30,854 nt of DNA from Schoenoplectus triqueter (taxonomy: Eukaryota; Streptophyta; Magnoliopsida; Poales; Cyperaceae), in the NCBI GenBank assembly GCA_964058805.1, contig CAXKVV010002061.1, positions 1-30,854 of the forward strand, written 5' to 3'. Shown piece after piece: positions 1 through 16,000 of the stretch. The notes beneath the pieces are model-generated. The model had not been told where the DNA came from. It worked only from the letters and a program-made list of their open reading frames with translations, and searched no databases. The position numbers and the translations under genes are program-made. Numbering within the stretch: the stretch's first letter is position 1; every line of letters begins with the position of its first letter.

Positions 1-647
1 AAGATAATATTATTTTCCCAATGCTTGTAAGGCCTTTTCTCCATACATCTTGAATTTATTCGTTTTGGTAATCTCGGTTTGGATTCAAAATTCGCTTAAA
101 GAAATTAATTAACTTGCCAAAAATCTTCAGCAAGAATTTGCGTGGCCCAATACCAAAAGAATTTCAGCCCAAAGCACCAGCTCTAAACCCAAGTACGAAA
201 GAAAATTTCTTGCATCCGGCCCAATTGTAAAAGACAATTACTTGTATGAGGCCCAATCAAGAATTTCAGCCCAGAAGTACTTCCTGCGCGATCTTGAAGG
301 CCCGAGTGATGTCGCCAAAGCTGAGTCGCGTGAAGTGCCAAGAATCGTTGCCAGTCCAGCAAGAAGTGATCCTTCCTGCGCGCGAATTCTTCCTTCGTCC
401 AGCTGGCTCAACACGCGATGATAGCCAGTCGACAGAACGGAGAATAGAGAGAAGGGGAAGTCACCAGTGGGGCGTATGCGGTCTACTTGCATACGACACC
501 TATGCAGGGTCGTGCGCGGGGTTCGCCAGCAGCGCGGTCACCAGCATGTGTAGGGTTGCGGCGGCTAGGGTCACCGGCGTGTGCAGGGTCGCGGCGGCTA
601 GGGTCACAATTTGAGCCCAGCTGTGATTTTTGGGCTCTGATACGAAC
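1..647 (-). mobile_element. Leader and primer-binding site of an LTR retrotransposon (partial, runs off the left edge)
   Basis: Read on the minus strand, the bases directly after the LTR at 648-933 spell TCGTATCAGAGC (about 635-646). This differs at one base from TGGTATCAGAGC, the site where initiator-Met tRNA primes many plant LTR retrotransposons. The rest, 1 to about 630, would be the untranslated leader before gag. It is fairly GC-rich and holds two 33-bp tandem copies at 541-573 and 574-606. Open frames here (minus 492-238, plus 246-614) match no family I recognise. Gag, pol and the second LTR would lie outside the window, so autonomy cannot be judged. Confidence 0.55.
541..606. repeat. 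Two tandem 33-bp units
   Basis: Units at 541-573 and 574-606 share the core GCGGCGGCTAGGGTCACC with a few transitions. A partial third unit may precede them at about 526-540. The 33-bp period keeps a frame open, but I see no protein signature. The repeat lies in the leader of the minus-strand retroelement. Confidence 0.7.
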
Positions 648-933
648 TGTCACATACCCAATTGGAATTAGGGTATGATTTGGAGAAATTTGTTGGAATT
701 TTAGATGGAAATGAGTTTATATGAGGTTTTAAAAATAACTAGGATACAAGAAGTAGTAAGCTAATAGTAAAATCAGAAAAGAGATAAATAACCAATTTTT
801 ATTTCATTTCTCAACATACCAAGATTACAATGAGAAATAGATATTTATAAAACAATTATCTCATCTAACATTTAAATTTGCTAATTACCCTCCTTTAATA
901 ATATCTCCTATATAATTATTTTAAATTGTAACA
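648..933 (-). mobile_element. LTR of a retrotransposon, minus orientation (286 bp)
   Basis: On the minus strand the segment begins TGTTACA and ends TATGTGACA, so it has the usual TG...CA ends. It is followed at once by an initiator-Met-like primer-binding site on the left. That order makes it the 5' LTR of an element running leftwards. A TATA-like TATAAAT lies on the minus strand at about 843-850, suitable for an LTR promoter. The short LTR with an iMet primer site fits a Ty1/copia or TRIM-like element, but no coding region is visible to decide. The second LTR is not in the window, so the target duplication cannot be checked. The right boundary rests on the CA end alone. Confidence 0.55.
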
Positions 934-1130
934 GGATACAATAAACTTTTCTCTAAAAATAATTATGAAATGAGCACTATATAAAATCCTGGCAAAAATT
1001 AAACAGAGCCTCACATTCAAAATATCCATAATGCAAATAGAAAAGAGTAACGCAGCATCTCCACATTCTCCACGTCCCTTGTCCCTTGTCCACCCGTTAC
1101 AAACCGTAAAACCGAACACCGGTTGAAGCC

Positions 1131-1143
1131 TCACGTCACGTGG
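1131..1143 (+). promoter_or_regulatory. G-box / ACGT motifs upstream of SelO
   Basis: A CACGTCACGTGG string gives overlapping ACGT cores, including a perfect palindromic CACGTG at 1137-1142, about 275 bp before the SelO start codon. G-boxes bind bZIP and bHLH factors in plants. I infer it belongs to the SelO promoter because it is the nearest downstream gene; no TATA box is obvious. Confidence 0.4.
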
Positions 1144-1417
1144 ATCACAACTATGCGGGCCCCGCCTGTGCACCGAAATTCCATTTCTATTTCCATTATT
1201 ATCCAGTCAAAACACGGAAATATGTCGTGGCATCAGCTTCAACACAAAAATCCAGCAACCAAACCCGACCCGGCCCAATTTAACCCAATAAAAAACAAAA
1301 CCGGGTCCATTAAGCTAGCCTTCCCCTCCTGCTACATACCAGGCTAACAAATCCGTTGAAAATTAAAAAAAATAAAATCACGACAGCAAGTCAATAAAAA
1401 TAAAAGCAAGAAACGCA

Positions 1418-6096
<4,679 letters not shown>

Positions 6097-7218
6097 GTTG
6101 TGGGCCCCTTGGAAGGCATAATTTCAGCGTTATATACGTGTTCATTTATGTAGGAAATAATCTGTGTAAACAGTTTTTGTTTAGGAAACCAGAGGTAGTC
6201 AACAAAGTATGTTGTGCGTGCCTACAGCTTTCTTCTTGTTACTTGTCTTGATTTCTATCTCAGCGGTAGGGTTGGAGTTAATTTTAATATGAATTAAATT
6301 AGCCCGGTACAGTCTATAATAGAACACCACAGAATTAAGTTAGCCCGGTATAGTCTATAATAGAATCCCACAGACCAAATTTGCAGATGGGGTATTTCCT
6401 TGTTAGACAAGCTTATGCTTGCTTCTTATGATGTTTGATCGGGGATGAAAGCTTGTGACGTGAATTGGAGCTATACAAATTATTAAAAGAGTTTGGATGT
6501 TATGCACATATCGAATGTCAAGTGCATATTATTTGTTAATTTTATTTATAAATTAATAAGGTGGGTTGTTCTTCAAGGTTTTTGTTGTTCTTAAGAAGTG
6601 AATTTATCTGACTTTTTTTGTAGTCTCAACCATACTTGAGTTTTTTAACAGCGCGATCCAACATGTGTGCAATTGGAATTTGGACTGTCTTCATTAAAAA
6701 CTTTTCATCTGGAAATATTGTATGCATGTATAGTCTGTGAGAGACACCATCAATGGGAGCTAAATTTATTTGGGAGGGAAAAACAAATTTTGGTTCTGCA
6801 AGTATTTGGAAGGATCTTAATTTGCTTTAACACAAATCATGGAGAGGAGAAAGATGAACTGCGCACTGCATTTACATATTCCAGGCCCCTGTGCAAGCCA
6901 GCTGGCATGAGAATCGATCTCTACGAAGGCAATTGTGATACGAACTTTAATGAATGCGGCCGTGTCAGACAACTGGTAAAACAATGTGCATAGGTCCGTT
7001 GGACTTGACAGGAAATAATATATGCATAATGCATGCAAAATGCAACCACTTAAAGTCTTAAACTGGTGGACTTCATAGTACAAGGTGCTAAACTATGGTT
7101 GAAAGTTGGAACACTGTTGACCCTGTTACACAATCAACTTTTCTGACAGGATTTGATTTTTTTTCTCTCTAAAGTAGAATAAATATAAAGTAGCATTCAA
7201 ATACCTTAATTTTTTTTT
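6097..7218. other. 3' flank of SelO and intergenic DNA
   Basis: This should hold the SelO 3' UTR and spacer. The only structure I see is a 41-bp tandem duplication at 6291-6372. An open frame at 6667-6993 shows no recognisable domain, no partner exons and no plant splice context, so I do not call it a gene. Confidence 0.5.
6291..6372. repeat. Two tandem 41-bp units downstream of SelO
   Basis: Units at 6291-6331 and 6332-6372 share the core TAGCCCGGTA and AGTCTATAATAGAA and differ at only a few positions. The block lies about 200 bp after the SelO stop, possibly in or near its 3' UTR. No function is apparent. Confidence 0.8.
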
Positions 7219-7557
7219 GCCTCAAATGTATCTTCATTTTTTTAATTTCTAATAACTCAAAATTTAAATTAAAATATTAAAAAAACTGTTAAATTTGATA
7301 TAGATCATTTTACTTATGTATAGATTATAAATTATGACATTAGATATTATTTTATGTATCATCAAAAACTGATAAAAATTACATTACTATGATTAATTCC
7401 TAGATATTGATTTTATAACTTGTTGATTTACATAAAATGAAATTGAAAAAATGAATAAATTTTTATGTATAAGAAAAAATATAATATAAATGAAATTTAA
7501 TAATTTTATTTTTATTTTGAGTTATTAAAAATTTAAAAATTATAGACATTTGGAGCC
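7219..7557. mobile_element. MITE-like AT-rich inverted-repeat element (about 339 bp)
   Basis: The left end starts GCCTCAAATGT and runs to AATAACTCAAAA. The reverse complement of the right end starts GGCTCCAAATGT and runs to AATAACTCAAAA, so the two roughly 43-bp ends match over most positions. The interior is very AT-rich and non-coding, as in MITEs. I could not fix a target-site duplication, so the superfamily is open and the exact ends may be off by several bases. Confidence 0.5.
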
Positions 7558-7660
7558 GCCTCGTAAAAATTGTATATTGGGATAATGGGGGGTTCTGGTT
7601 TGTATCGGACTGTGGGCTGGTACTGGTACAGTGCTGATCAAGGACGTTTTAAAATCGGGT

Positions 7661-7751
7661 TCTTCCTCTCTCTCTCTCACTCTCTCTCTCTCTCTCTATA
7701 TATATATAAATACATATAAATAATCTATATATAGTCACACACACACACACC
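7661..7751. repeat. Microsatellite cluster (TC)n, (TA)n, (AC)n before the first SDR gene
   Basis: A TC run starting at about 7661 passes into a TA run at about 7697, and an AC run follows at 7736-7750. The TATATATATAAATA part around 7696-7714 could also act as the TATA box of the SDR gene starting at 7833. Such CT-rich stretches are common in plant core promoters and 5' UTRs, and length variation here might affect expression. Confidence 0.7.
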
Positions 7752-7832
7752 AGAAACACAAACACGCACTGGTTCTCTCTTACCAGATTTCTGAACTTCG
7801 AAACTCCAGCTTCCTTTCAGCTCTACCTCCCA

Positions 7833-10237
7833 ATGGCATCTCCATGGAAGTCTCTAGAAGGCAAGGTGGTGCTGGTCACTGGCGCCTCATCAGGCATAGG
7901 CAAGGAGATATGCCTTGACCTGGCACGAGCTGGTTGCCAGGTCGTGGCGGCCGCGAGACGCATCGACCAATTGAAGAAGTTGTGTGATGAGATCAACGGC
8001 TGGGATTCAGCCAACAAGGCCACCTCATCGGTCCGAGCAGTTGGCGTGTGGATGGATGTCAGCAAAGAAGAAGGGATCATAGCAGAGGCAGTTAAACGCG
8101 CTTGGGATTCGTTCGGGAGAATTGATGCTGTCGTTAATAACGCGGGAATCAGAGGTATATCAATTGTTCTTTTTTTTTTTAATTTTCTTTATTTCATACA
8201 ATCTTGGAATAATAATAAAAAAATGGTTTTCTCTGTATTGCATATATCTTTTTGGACGTTTTGACCTGACTTTTCTTTTTCATAGGAGGAAGGTTGGGTG
8301 GGTTACTTTTATTTTCAACTGAACTTAATTTTCAATCATTGGATGAGACAATTTTTATCTGTTAACTAAGTTGCATATTGAAGGAAGCTAAGCAATCAAT
8401 ACCAGACACCACTTACGAGATTAGAAAAACATTATTAAAAGAACAAAAATATTTAAAATACCAACACATCCTCACCTGCATAATTTTTTTTAATAATCTT
8501 TTACTTGAATAAGTTCATGAAAAATAACAAATTTCATATGTTTTTTTGCAGATCTGGGAATTCTTATATAATAAACAGACAAATAAGTTAAAACACCTTA
8601 ATGTGAATAAATAATTATGCAATAAGTAAGTAATAATTTATAGAAATGTCACAATAAAATTTATACCTTCAAAAAGGATGTACCGAAATGTACGAGATAA
8701 TATGTGTAAGATTCAGTGCAGCTGTTCCGCTGTTGTCACCAGTTTTCTTCATAGATAATATCAAAATATGATTATGAGAGCTTTGAGCAATTGAGCTGTG
8801 AATCTCAAAGTAATGAGAATCTTGAAATACCAACTTGTTATATTATGCTCTTGTCCATTAAAATTAAACTTAATCATATCTTATAATTATCTATTAAAAA
8901 TTAGACCTATCCACACCCTATCGTTATCCGTTAAAAAATAAGTAACAAAATGGTTATGGATAATAATAACATATAAATTAACTTTATCATCATGTATAAA
9001 AAAAAAATCCAAACTTGTTTCTTTCATACTAATACATTATTTTTTTACTAGTATAAAATTAGAATATAAAATATACAATCAATTTCAACTTAGAGTCATT
9101 TCAAAACAAATAAATTTTAAAAAATAGTAGCATATGTTGTCAAATTTTTAACCCAAAAATAAAATATATTAAAATAAAAAATATCTTATGTAAATAAAAT
9201 CTTATGTTGTCTCATCCTATCATTTTAAAAGTACTCTACTAACTATTATTCAAATATTATAATTTATTAAAAGATAACAATTGAAAAGATAATAATTATA
9301 ATTCATAGTAATTAAATCACATATCATGACAACTAATATAGAGAAAAAAATTATAAAAGATAATTGTATTGAAAATATTATAAGTTATTTCTTAATAATT
9401 TTCTCCATAGAACAAGTGAGTATGAAATAACTTTTATCCATACTGTTATCTATTTACTTATTTATGATTTTTTTTATTCATACTCATATTTAATAAATTA
9501 ACAAAAAAAATTTATCCATATTTGTTTTATCGAATATAATACGGACCGGATAAATGAGTAAGGATATCATGGACGCAGCTACATTTTTGGGAGTAACAGA
9601 GAAGCAGTACGTTCAATGAATTTAATGCTAAATTTAGTGAGAGATTTATGGCGTGAGACAAAAAGAATTTGTAGGTTAATTGGCGGAATATATTTTTTGT
9701 TTGTCTGGTTTTAATAGTGTGAAGGAAACTATCAACATCAACTGCTAATTATATAGATATTCCGAAACAATTAACATGGGTTTTTAATATTTTATATATA
9801 ACGAGTGTCATATTCATGAATAATTCGTGTAAATTGACCTCAGAAGGTTGTATGTTGTGCATATAAGCATGTTACACAATGATTAATATAATGGAATCAC
9901 TCGATCGACGATTGGATGCCTTTGTCAAAATCAAAATTCCGTTTTGCTAAGTGTGTTGACTTGAGTGAGGACTCCTATTTATTCTTTTTCTTCAAGTATT
10001 AGTCTTCATATATAAATTAGTTTGTACCGCTGAAATAAGCACCAAAATATAAAACAAACCCAAAACGAAACAGAAATGCAATAACTTTTTTGTCCCATGT
10101 GTAAGTACGTATTGGACTTGCTTCATCCTACGAACCTTATTAATTATTGACCTTAGAAAAAAAAACTTACCATTGATTCACTTGTCAAGTTCAATTATTT
10201 GCATGGCAATGCCAACATGGAACTAGTACCTCCTGCA

Positions 10238-10278
<41 letters not shown>

Positions 10279-11373
10279 ATGCTGACAACAAGTTGATGAC
10301 CTATGGACTGACATCGTATATTATTAATGTCATTCTCACTATCTTTTAAAAAAAAATCTTTTGTCATTTTCTTGAATATAAAAATGCTGAATTATCAATT
10401 ATAAATAAAAAAGCCGGCTAAAAATAAATGATGACATCAAGTTGATGACATATGGACTGACATCATTTTTAAAATAGGAAACCACATCACTCACTGCTTC
10501 GAGATTTTTTTGATGAATGGACCTGACTAGTGACTCATGACTTGTTCTCCTGTGTTAGTTACCTGAGTCCTTAAGTTGGAAACAAGAAATATATATGGAA
10601 CATAAGTGTGATATTCATATTACTTCAATTAAGTTAAGTGTAGTGCCATTATAAGGATTTATATATTCACGTGTTTCTGACACACCAAATGAAAAGACCA
10701 ATAGAACTGAAATCTCCCGATCGATCTAATTAATTTCTGACTTAAATTACCAGACAAGGTGTACTCCGTGCTGGATTGGCCTGAAGACAAATGGAACGAC
10801 TTGATTGACACAAACCTGACTGGTACATGGCTGGTCACAAAGCACGTATGTAGACGCATGCGTGATGCCAAACTGAGAGGATCAGTGATCAACATTTCAT
10901 CTATTGTTGGAACTGATCGGGGCCAACTCCCCGGTGCCGCTGGATATGTAGCGTCAAAATCCGGCGTTACCGCCCTCACAAAGGTAATTCACTAGATTCT
11001 TTATGTTCCTAGTCATACTGGTAAGTTTCAGATATTTTGCTTAATTATTGACTGTGAGTCCCAAGTTAACCTGAGATTAAAATCTAAAATTCAGGTGATA
11101 GCTATGGAACTGGGTGGATTTGGCATTCGGGCAAACTCGATTGCACCTGGTATATTCAAGTCTGAGATAACATCAGCTCTTATGGAGAAGGAATGGCTCC
11201 AGCGAGTGTGTGACAGAACAAGTCCTCTGAAGACATATGGTACCACCAACCCAGCTATAACATCCATCATTCGGTACCTGATTCATGACATGTCAGAATA
11301 TGTTTCTGGCAATAATTTCATAGTCGATGCGGGCACCACCTTGCCGGGTGTGCCCATCTTCTCCTCCCTCTGA
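7833..11373 (+). CDS. Short-chain dehydrogenase/reductase (classical, FabG-like), copy 1, 276 aa
   Basis: Exons: 7833-8154, 10754-10983, 11095-11373; splice sites are GT-AG, phases agree, joined length 831 bp. It has the classical SDR Rossmann fold: cofactor motif TGASSGIG at residues 16-23, AARR after the second strand (basic residues suggest NADP(H)), NNAG at 102-105, a structural Asn in NLTGTW, and the catalytic Tyr172-Val-Ala-Ser-Lys176 pair with Ser157 upstream. No transit peptide or membrane segment is seen. It resembles the plant group annotated as 3-oxoacyl-ACP reductase-like or Rossmann-fold NAD(P)-binding proteins, whose substrate is mostly unknown. The C-terminus is Ser-Ser-Leu, which could be a weak peroxisomal signal. 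Its closest relative is the tandem copy at 13086. Intron 1 is long (2.6 kb). AATAAA at 11450-11455 may serve polyadenylation. Confidence 0.93.
8155..10753 (+). other. Long first intron of SDR copy 1 (2.6 kb)
   Basis: The intron is AT-rich and has no credible coding content. Blocks around 9617-9720, 9760-9780, 10281-10319 and 10430-10467 resemble parts of intron 1 of the second SDR copy, for example near 13808, 14035 and 14721. This shows the duplication included introns. About 8860-9560 has no counterpart that I can see in the second copy and may be inserted DNA, but I find no clear element ends. A (TA)15 run lies at 10241-10270. Confidence 0.6.
10281..10467. repeat. Dispersed direct repeat inside SDR copy 1 intron 1
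   Basis: Copies at about 10281-10319 and 10430-10467 share AAGTTGATGAC, TATGGACTGACATC and nearby bases. The matching place in the second gene's intron (about 14721-14765) has a single copy, so the doubling probably happened after the genes separated. Confidence 0.6.
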
Positions 11374-12832
11374 TAAAAGTCTGAAAGTTAATTATCAGCT
11401 TAAAATGTTTTGATGTTTCTGTTGCTATAGTACCTTTCTTTGTGGACATAATAAAATTGTTTTGATAGAACAAAGGTTGTATTTCTTATGCATATATCAG
11501 ACCCCTCTTTATTTTTTTATGGAGTTATTTTTGGATGAATATGAGAATTAATTTCACGGTTTAAAAAGAAAATCTCTCCTAAAAATATTGGGGTTATCTA
11601 ATTTAAATATATATAACTTGAGGAATAATGAGTAATGTGGGTGCATGTTATATATGGCGGAGCTATGACCTGCATAAGCCCAAAAAAGAGAACGAATAGA
11701 AATATGCTGCAACAAAACATAATTCTAAACGATCAATTCCTTAAAATTTCTTTTATGTTTAATGGAAGTGTCAAACTTATATTTGATGGATGTGCATGTA
11801 ATAAAATAGTGGATAAAGATTAATATGAGACTCGCTATTAAGAGACATGTTAATTTATTTTACTTTTTTTTAATAAAATAGAGTGATTAAAAAAAAGAAG
11901 CAAGTACTAGTTTACAAATTTGATTCGTGATAACCAGTTTTTTTTTTTTTGATGTAGTGATAAAAAATAATATCTTTTCCCTAGTACAGTATGAGGTGAT
12001 GGATTTGAAATCTGAATGAGATTTTTTTTAATTTATAAAATTTAAAAAATTTACACACATATTTTCTCTAAAAATAAATTTGATTCGAAAGTGATTTAAT
12101 GATAAAAACTAAGTAGGAGGTCGTAAATTCTAAATCAGGATATGGAGCTTTTATAGACATTAAAAATTGAAAGACTTAATTTTTTTATCTCAAACAAAAA
12201 ATCGACTCTGAAATTAAATATGTTTTATTATATAAAAATGAAATGTAATTGTAACCGTTGCATCATTATTTAAATTTAATCAAGTTATATTTAATTTATG
12301 AATACGGGCAAAATAAAAGGGTGCTTTCGTCTTGGCAATTTATAAAAGGAATCAGCGGTCTGGTATGAAACAAAATAATTATAAACCGTTCAAATTTAAA
12401 TATAGAATGGTTATAATAAATATTTTTTTGATGTGATAAGAGAATAGTGGTTGATGAATAAAATTTATTATTATTATTATTGATTAATAAACTAAAATTA
12501 CTCTTTTTTCGGGCTTAAATTAATTTAATGAACAAACAAAATTTTTGAAAAGTGGCTGAACTCGATTCAATCCAAAAAACCCGTCGGATTCGATTTATTT
12601 TTTTAGTAAAGTTAAACTGATATAGCTTGATCCAAATCCAATCTGACTCAAAATCAAATTACTTATAATTCAATTAAAATCAATTAAAATTATAAAAAAA
12701 AATATAACATATAAATTAGCCCGACTGATCTGAGTCGAATCCGATCAGAACCGGGCGATTGCCACCAATTTTCCAACTCTCTGCGTCTCTACTTTCTGGC
12801 ATATTATATTATTAATTTATTATTCAATATAA
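11374..12832. other. Intergenic spacer between the SDR copies
   Basis: The first part is the 3' UTR of SDR copy 1, with AATAAA at 11450. The rest is AT-rich with poly(T) and poly(A) tracts and an (ATT)n run near 12465-12480. I see no gene, RNA or well-bounded element; an open frame at 11635-11823 has no recognisable content. Confidence 0.5.
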
Positions 12833-12978
12833 ATGGCAGTCTCCAGTTTTACCAGAGTTGTGAATTTCCCCGACATTCCCACTGAGTCCAGTCGATTGTA
12901 TCGCACGCGTTTAAAAGCGGTACAACCTCCCAAGCGCCAAGCAAGGGGCAATAACTGCCCTCTGTTGCTCTGTCTTTC

Positions 12979-12985
12979 TATAAAA
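12979..12985 (+). promoter_or_regulatory. TATA box of SDR copy 2
   Basis: TATAAAA lies 101 bp before the ATG at 13086, preceded by CTTTC and followed by CCCCCA. This is close to the plant consensus TATA(A/T)A(A/T) and would place the start site near 13010, giving a 5' UTR of roughly 70-80 bases. Confidence 0.6.
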
Positions 12986-13085
12986 CCCCCACAGGTTCTC
13001 AGTTCTCAGTTCTCTGTTCCCATATTTCTCCATTAAATCAAACTTTGAATCTCCACTACAATCCGACTCCTCCAGTGCCTCTCCA

Positions 13086-16000
13086 ATGGCATCTCCGAGC
13101 AACCAAGACTCCGCCATGTGCCCTCCATGGAAGTCTCTAAAAGGCAAAGTGGTGATGGTCACTGGCGCGTCCTCGGGTATAGGCAAGGAGATATGCCTTG
13201 ACCTGGCACGAGCTGGTTGCCTGGTCGTGGCCGCCGCCAGACGGATTGATCAATTGAACAAGCTGTGTGATGAAATCAACGGCTGGGCTTCGGTCAATCA
13301 GGCCACCTCACCTGTGCGATCGATAGGCGTGTGGCTGGATGTGAGCAAAGAGGAAGGGATCGTTGCTGAGGCAGTTAAACGCGCATGGGACTCGTTTGGG
13401 AGAATTGACGCGCTGGTTAATAACGCAGGAATTAGAGGTAATTAACTAATAGTTTTTTTCTGAAACTTTTATATTATGATTTTGTTAACACCATCTGGGA
13501 ATTCTATAATTTTTGTTCCTTCAATGTCTATTCATTTCCTTCAATCTTGCGTGATTGTACTAATTGAACTATTAAATTGATCCAAAGACCAAGGGTAGCA
13601 TTTATCATTTTCATTGTAATTGTTTATTAGGACTTTATTTTGTTAAGCGATACATCATCACATTTTATAAAACTATTACTCTTCAGTCAAGTTGTGAAAC
13701 TTCTTGACGATTTCAAAAATTCATGTTTAGAAAAATGAAAACAGACATTGACCAGTATCTGAGGTTGGTGTAGTTGCGTTTCTGGACTAACAGAGAATCA
13801 CTGCATTCAATGAATTTAATGCTAACATTTAGTCAGAAATTTATGATCTGGGAGAATGGATAGGTTCCAGGCCCGTCAGAATTTTTTTTTTAAAAATAGT
13901 TCTATAATTATATATATTTCCTGAAAATAACTAGAAATATATACATGTTGAAGTAAATTTTCAAATTTTGTTCCTAAAAAAAAATCCAATTTTTAGTCTG
14001 ACTGCGCCACTGAATAGACTGGTGGAATAATTTTTTTGTTTGTCTGGTTTTATAAGTGTCAGAGGTACCAGTTTTTGTTGGCTGGTACAGACCAAGTACC
14101 AATTATAGGCATTCCAAAACAATTATCATGGACCAACATCAACATGACAATCATTTTTTTTTTTGCAAGAGTCAGTTATATAGTTGTCACATATTTGACT
14201 GTCTTTATTTTGCCACATCGGATCACATTTACCATTTAAGGATATTCATATGCTTGTTGTCTCCTTGTTTATCACTAAAAGTAGTATCTTATGCATATAA
14301 ACATGTTAAGGCATTTTATTTTTTTTAATGGAATCATTTAACAGTTTCATACGTCTATCAAAATTAAAATTTCTTCTGGCTAGTTTCGTAGGTAACAAAA
14401 TTAAATTCATAAATTGGCTTTTTTGACTCTAACTTTAAGTGAGGTTCCTATTTATTTTTTCTTCACCTATACTCTTCATAGAGCTTGTATTGGTCAACTA
14501 AACACCAAAATAATAAAGCAAAAAAACAGAAATTGAAGCCTTTATCTAATGTGTGGCACTTGCTTAGAATTTGTGCTGGTCTACTACTAAAATCTGAAAG
14601 AAGCGAACAAACTTTCCATTGACCTGCTTTCTCATGAAATCTTAATAATTATTCGCTTGTTAAGGTCAATTATTTTATATGGCTATACCCACATGAAGCA
14701 AGTGCCCACCGTCTAAGAAAATGCTGATTATAACAAGTTGATGACGCATGGGCTCACATCATCATTGAAATAAAACATCACATCATTTAGTGAGAACCCT
14801 TTTGTTTGACTTGGCTTTTTCTTGTTGAATGGACCTGACTCTTGACTTGTGTTCCCATTTTGGTCACCTGAGTGGTTGACCAGTGCTAATTTAGAAACAA
14901 CAAGTATGAAATATGAATGTGTATTCCAAGAACATTACTCTAACATTCTAAGGAGATATCCATGTATTTTCTTAATATTACCTGTTTTTTAAAAATGAAA
15001 TTCAGAGGAGCGTCAACGACTACCTTTTCATCTTGGGAAATAGGATATTTATTAAATAATAAAATATATGTATTTTCATTTACACTCATTTGCATTTATC
15101 TCTAGTTTATAATTGCTTTTCTTTTTCTACTCATTTGCAATTTATCTAAACTCAAATAACAGCCACGTGATAGCCCAACTAACGTCAGAAAAATGATTGA
15201 ATGACTTTAATTTATGCAATTACACCTCAATTTGTCCCAATTTTAACTGAATGCTCTCTTCTCTATAATTTTGTAACTTAGTCATTTCACCTTAGTTGTT
15301 CTCAGAAACCGAACAAGCTAGTAACAGAAACATACCAAATTACCAAAATAATTTTGATCTCCTGACATAATTTCCATCTGACATTACCAGACAAGGTGTA
15401 CTCTGTATTGGATTGGCCTGAAGAGAAATGGAATGACTTGATGGACACAAACCTGACTGGCACGTGGCTGGTGACAAAACACGTGTGTAGACACATGCGT
15501 GATGCTAAATTGAAAGGGTCAGTGATTAACGTTTCGTCTATTGCTGCAATTGATCGTGGACAACTCCCAGGTGGCGCTGCATATGTTGCATCAAAATCTG
15601 GCATTACCGCCCTCACTAAGGTAATTCCATTGTTCTTACTCATATTGGGTAAATTTCAAGTAATTTTCTTACTATATTGCTATAAATGCTTATTTGAAAG
15701 CTTACTGCTATAATCAGGTAATTACAGAAACCCATATTTTCTTATTTCTGCAACTAGCAATCAAGAAATAGAAAAAAAGGATACATTTGGGCAGTTTTGT
15801 TAACAGTGAAATTCAATGATTAGACCTTGAAATTTTCTGAATATCAAGTTGTCCCATTAAAATTTATACTTAAATTTGTCCTGATGCTTGATTTGAATCA
15901 ATCAGATTACACTTTCTAGTTATTCTCAAACAGATATGTCTGTGAAAACACTGTAATGTCCAGACCAGATCAGGAGTTGGTTTACATTTTTAGATTTTTT

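Noticed and set aside
6667..6993. 108-residue open frame downstream of SelO
   Set aside because: No recognisable domain, no promoter or splice context, and it begins in AT-rich spacer. It could be a decayed fragment but nothing supports it as a gene.
12833..13036. 67-residue plus-strand open frame before SDR copy 2
   Set aside because: It overlaps the SDR promoter and its TATA box; no family resemblance.
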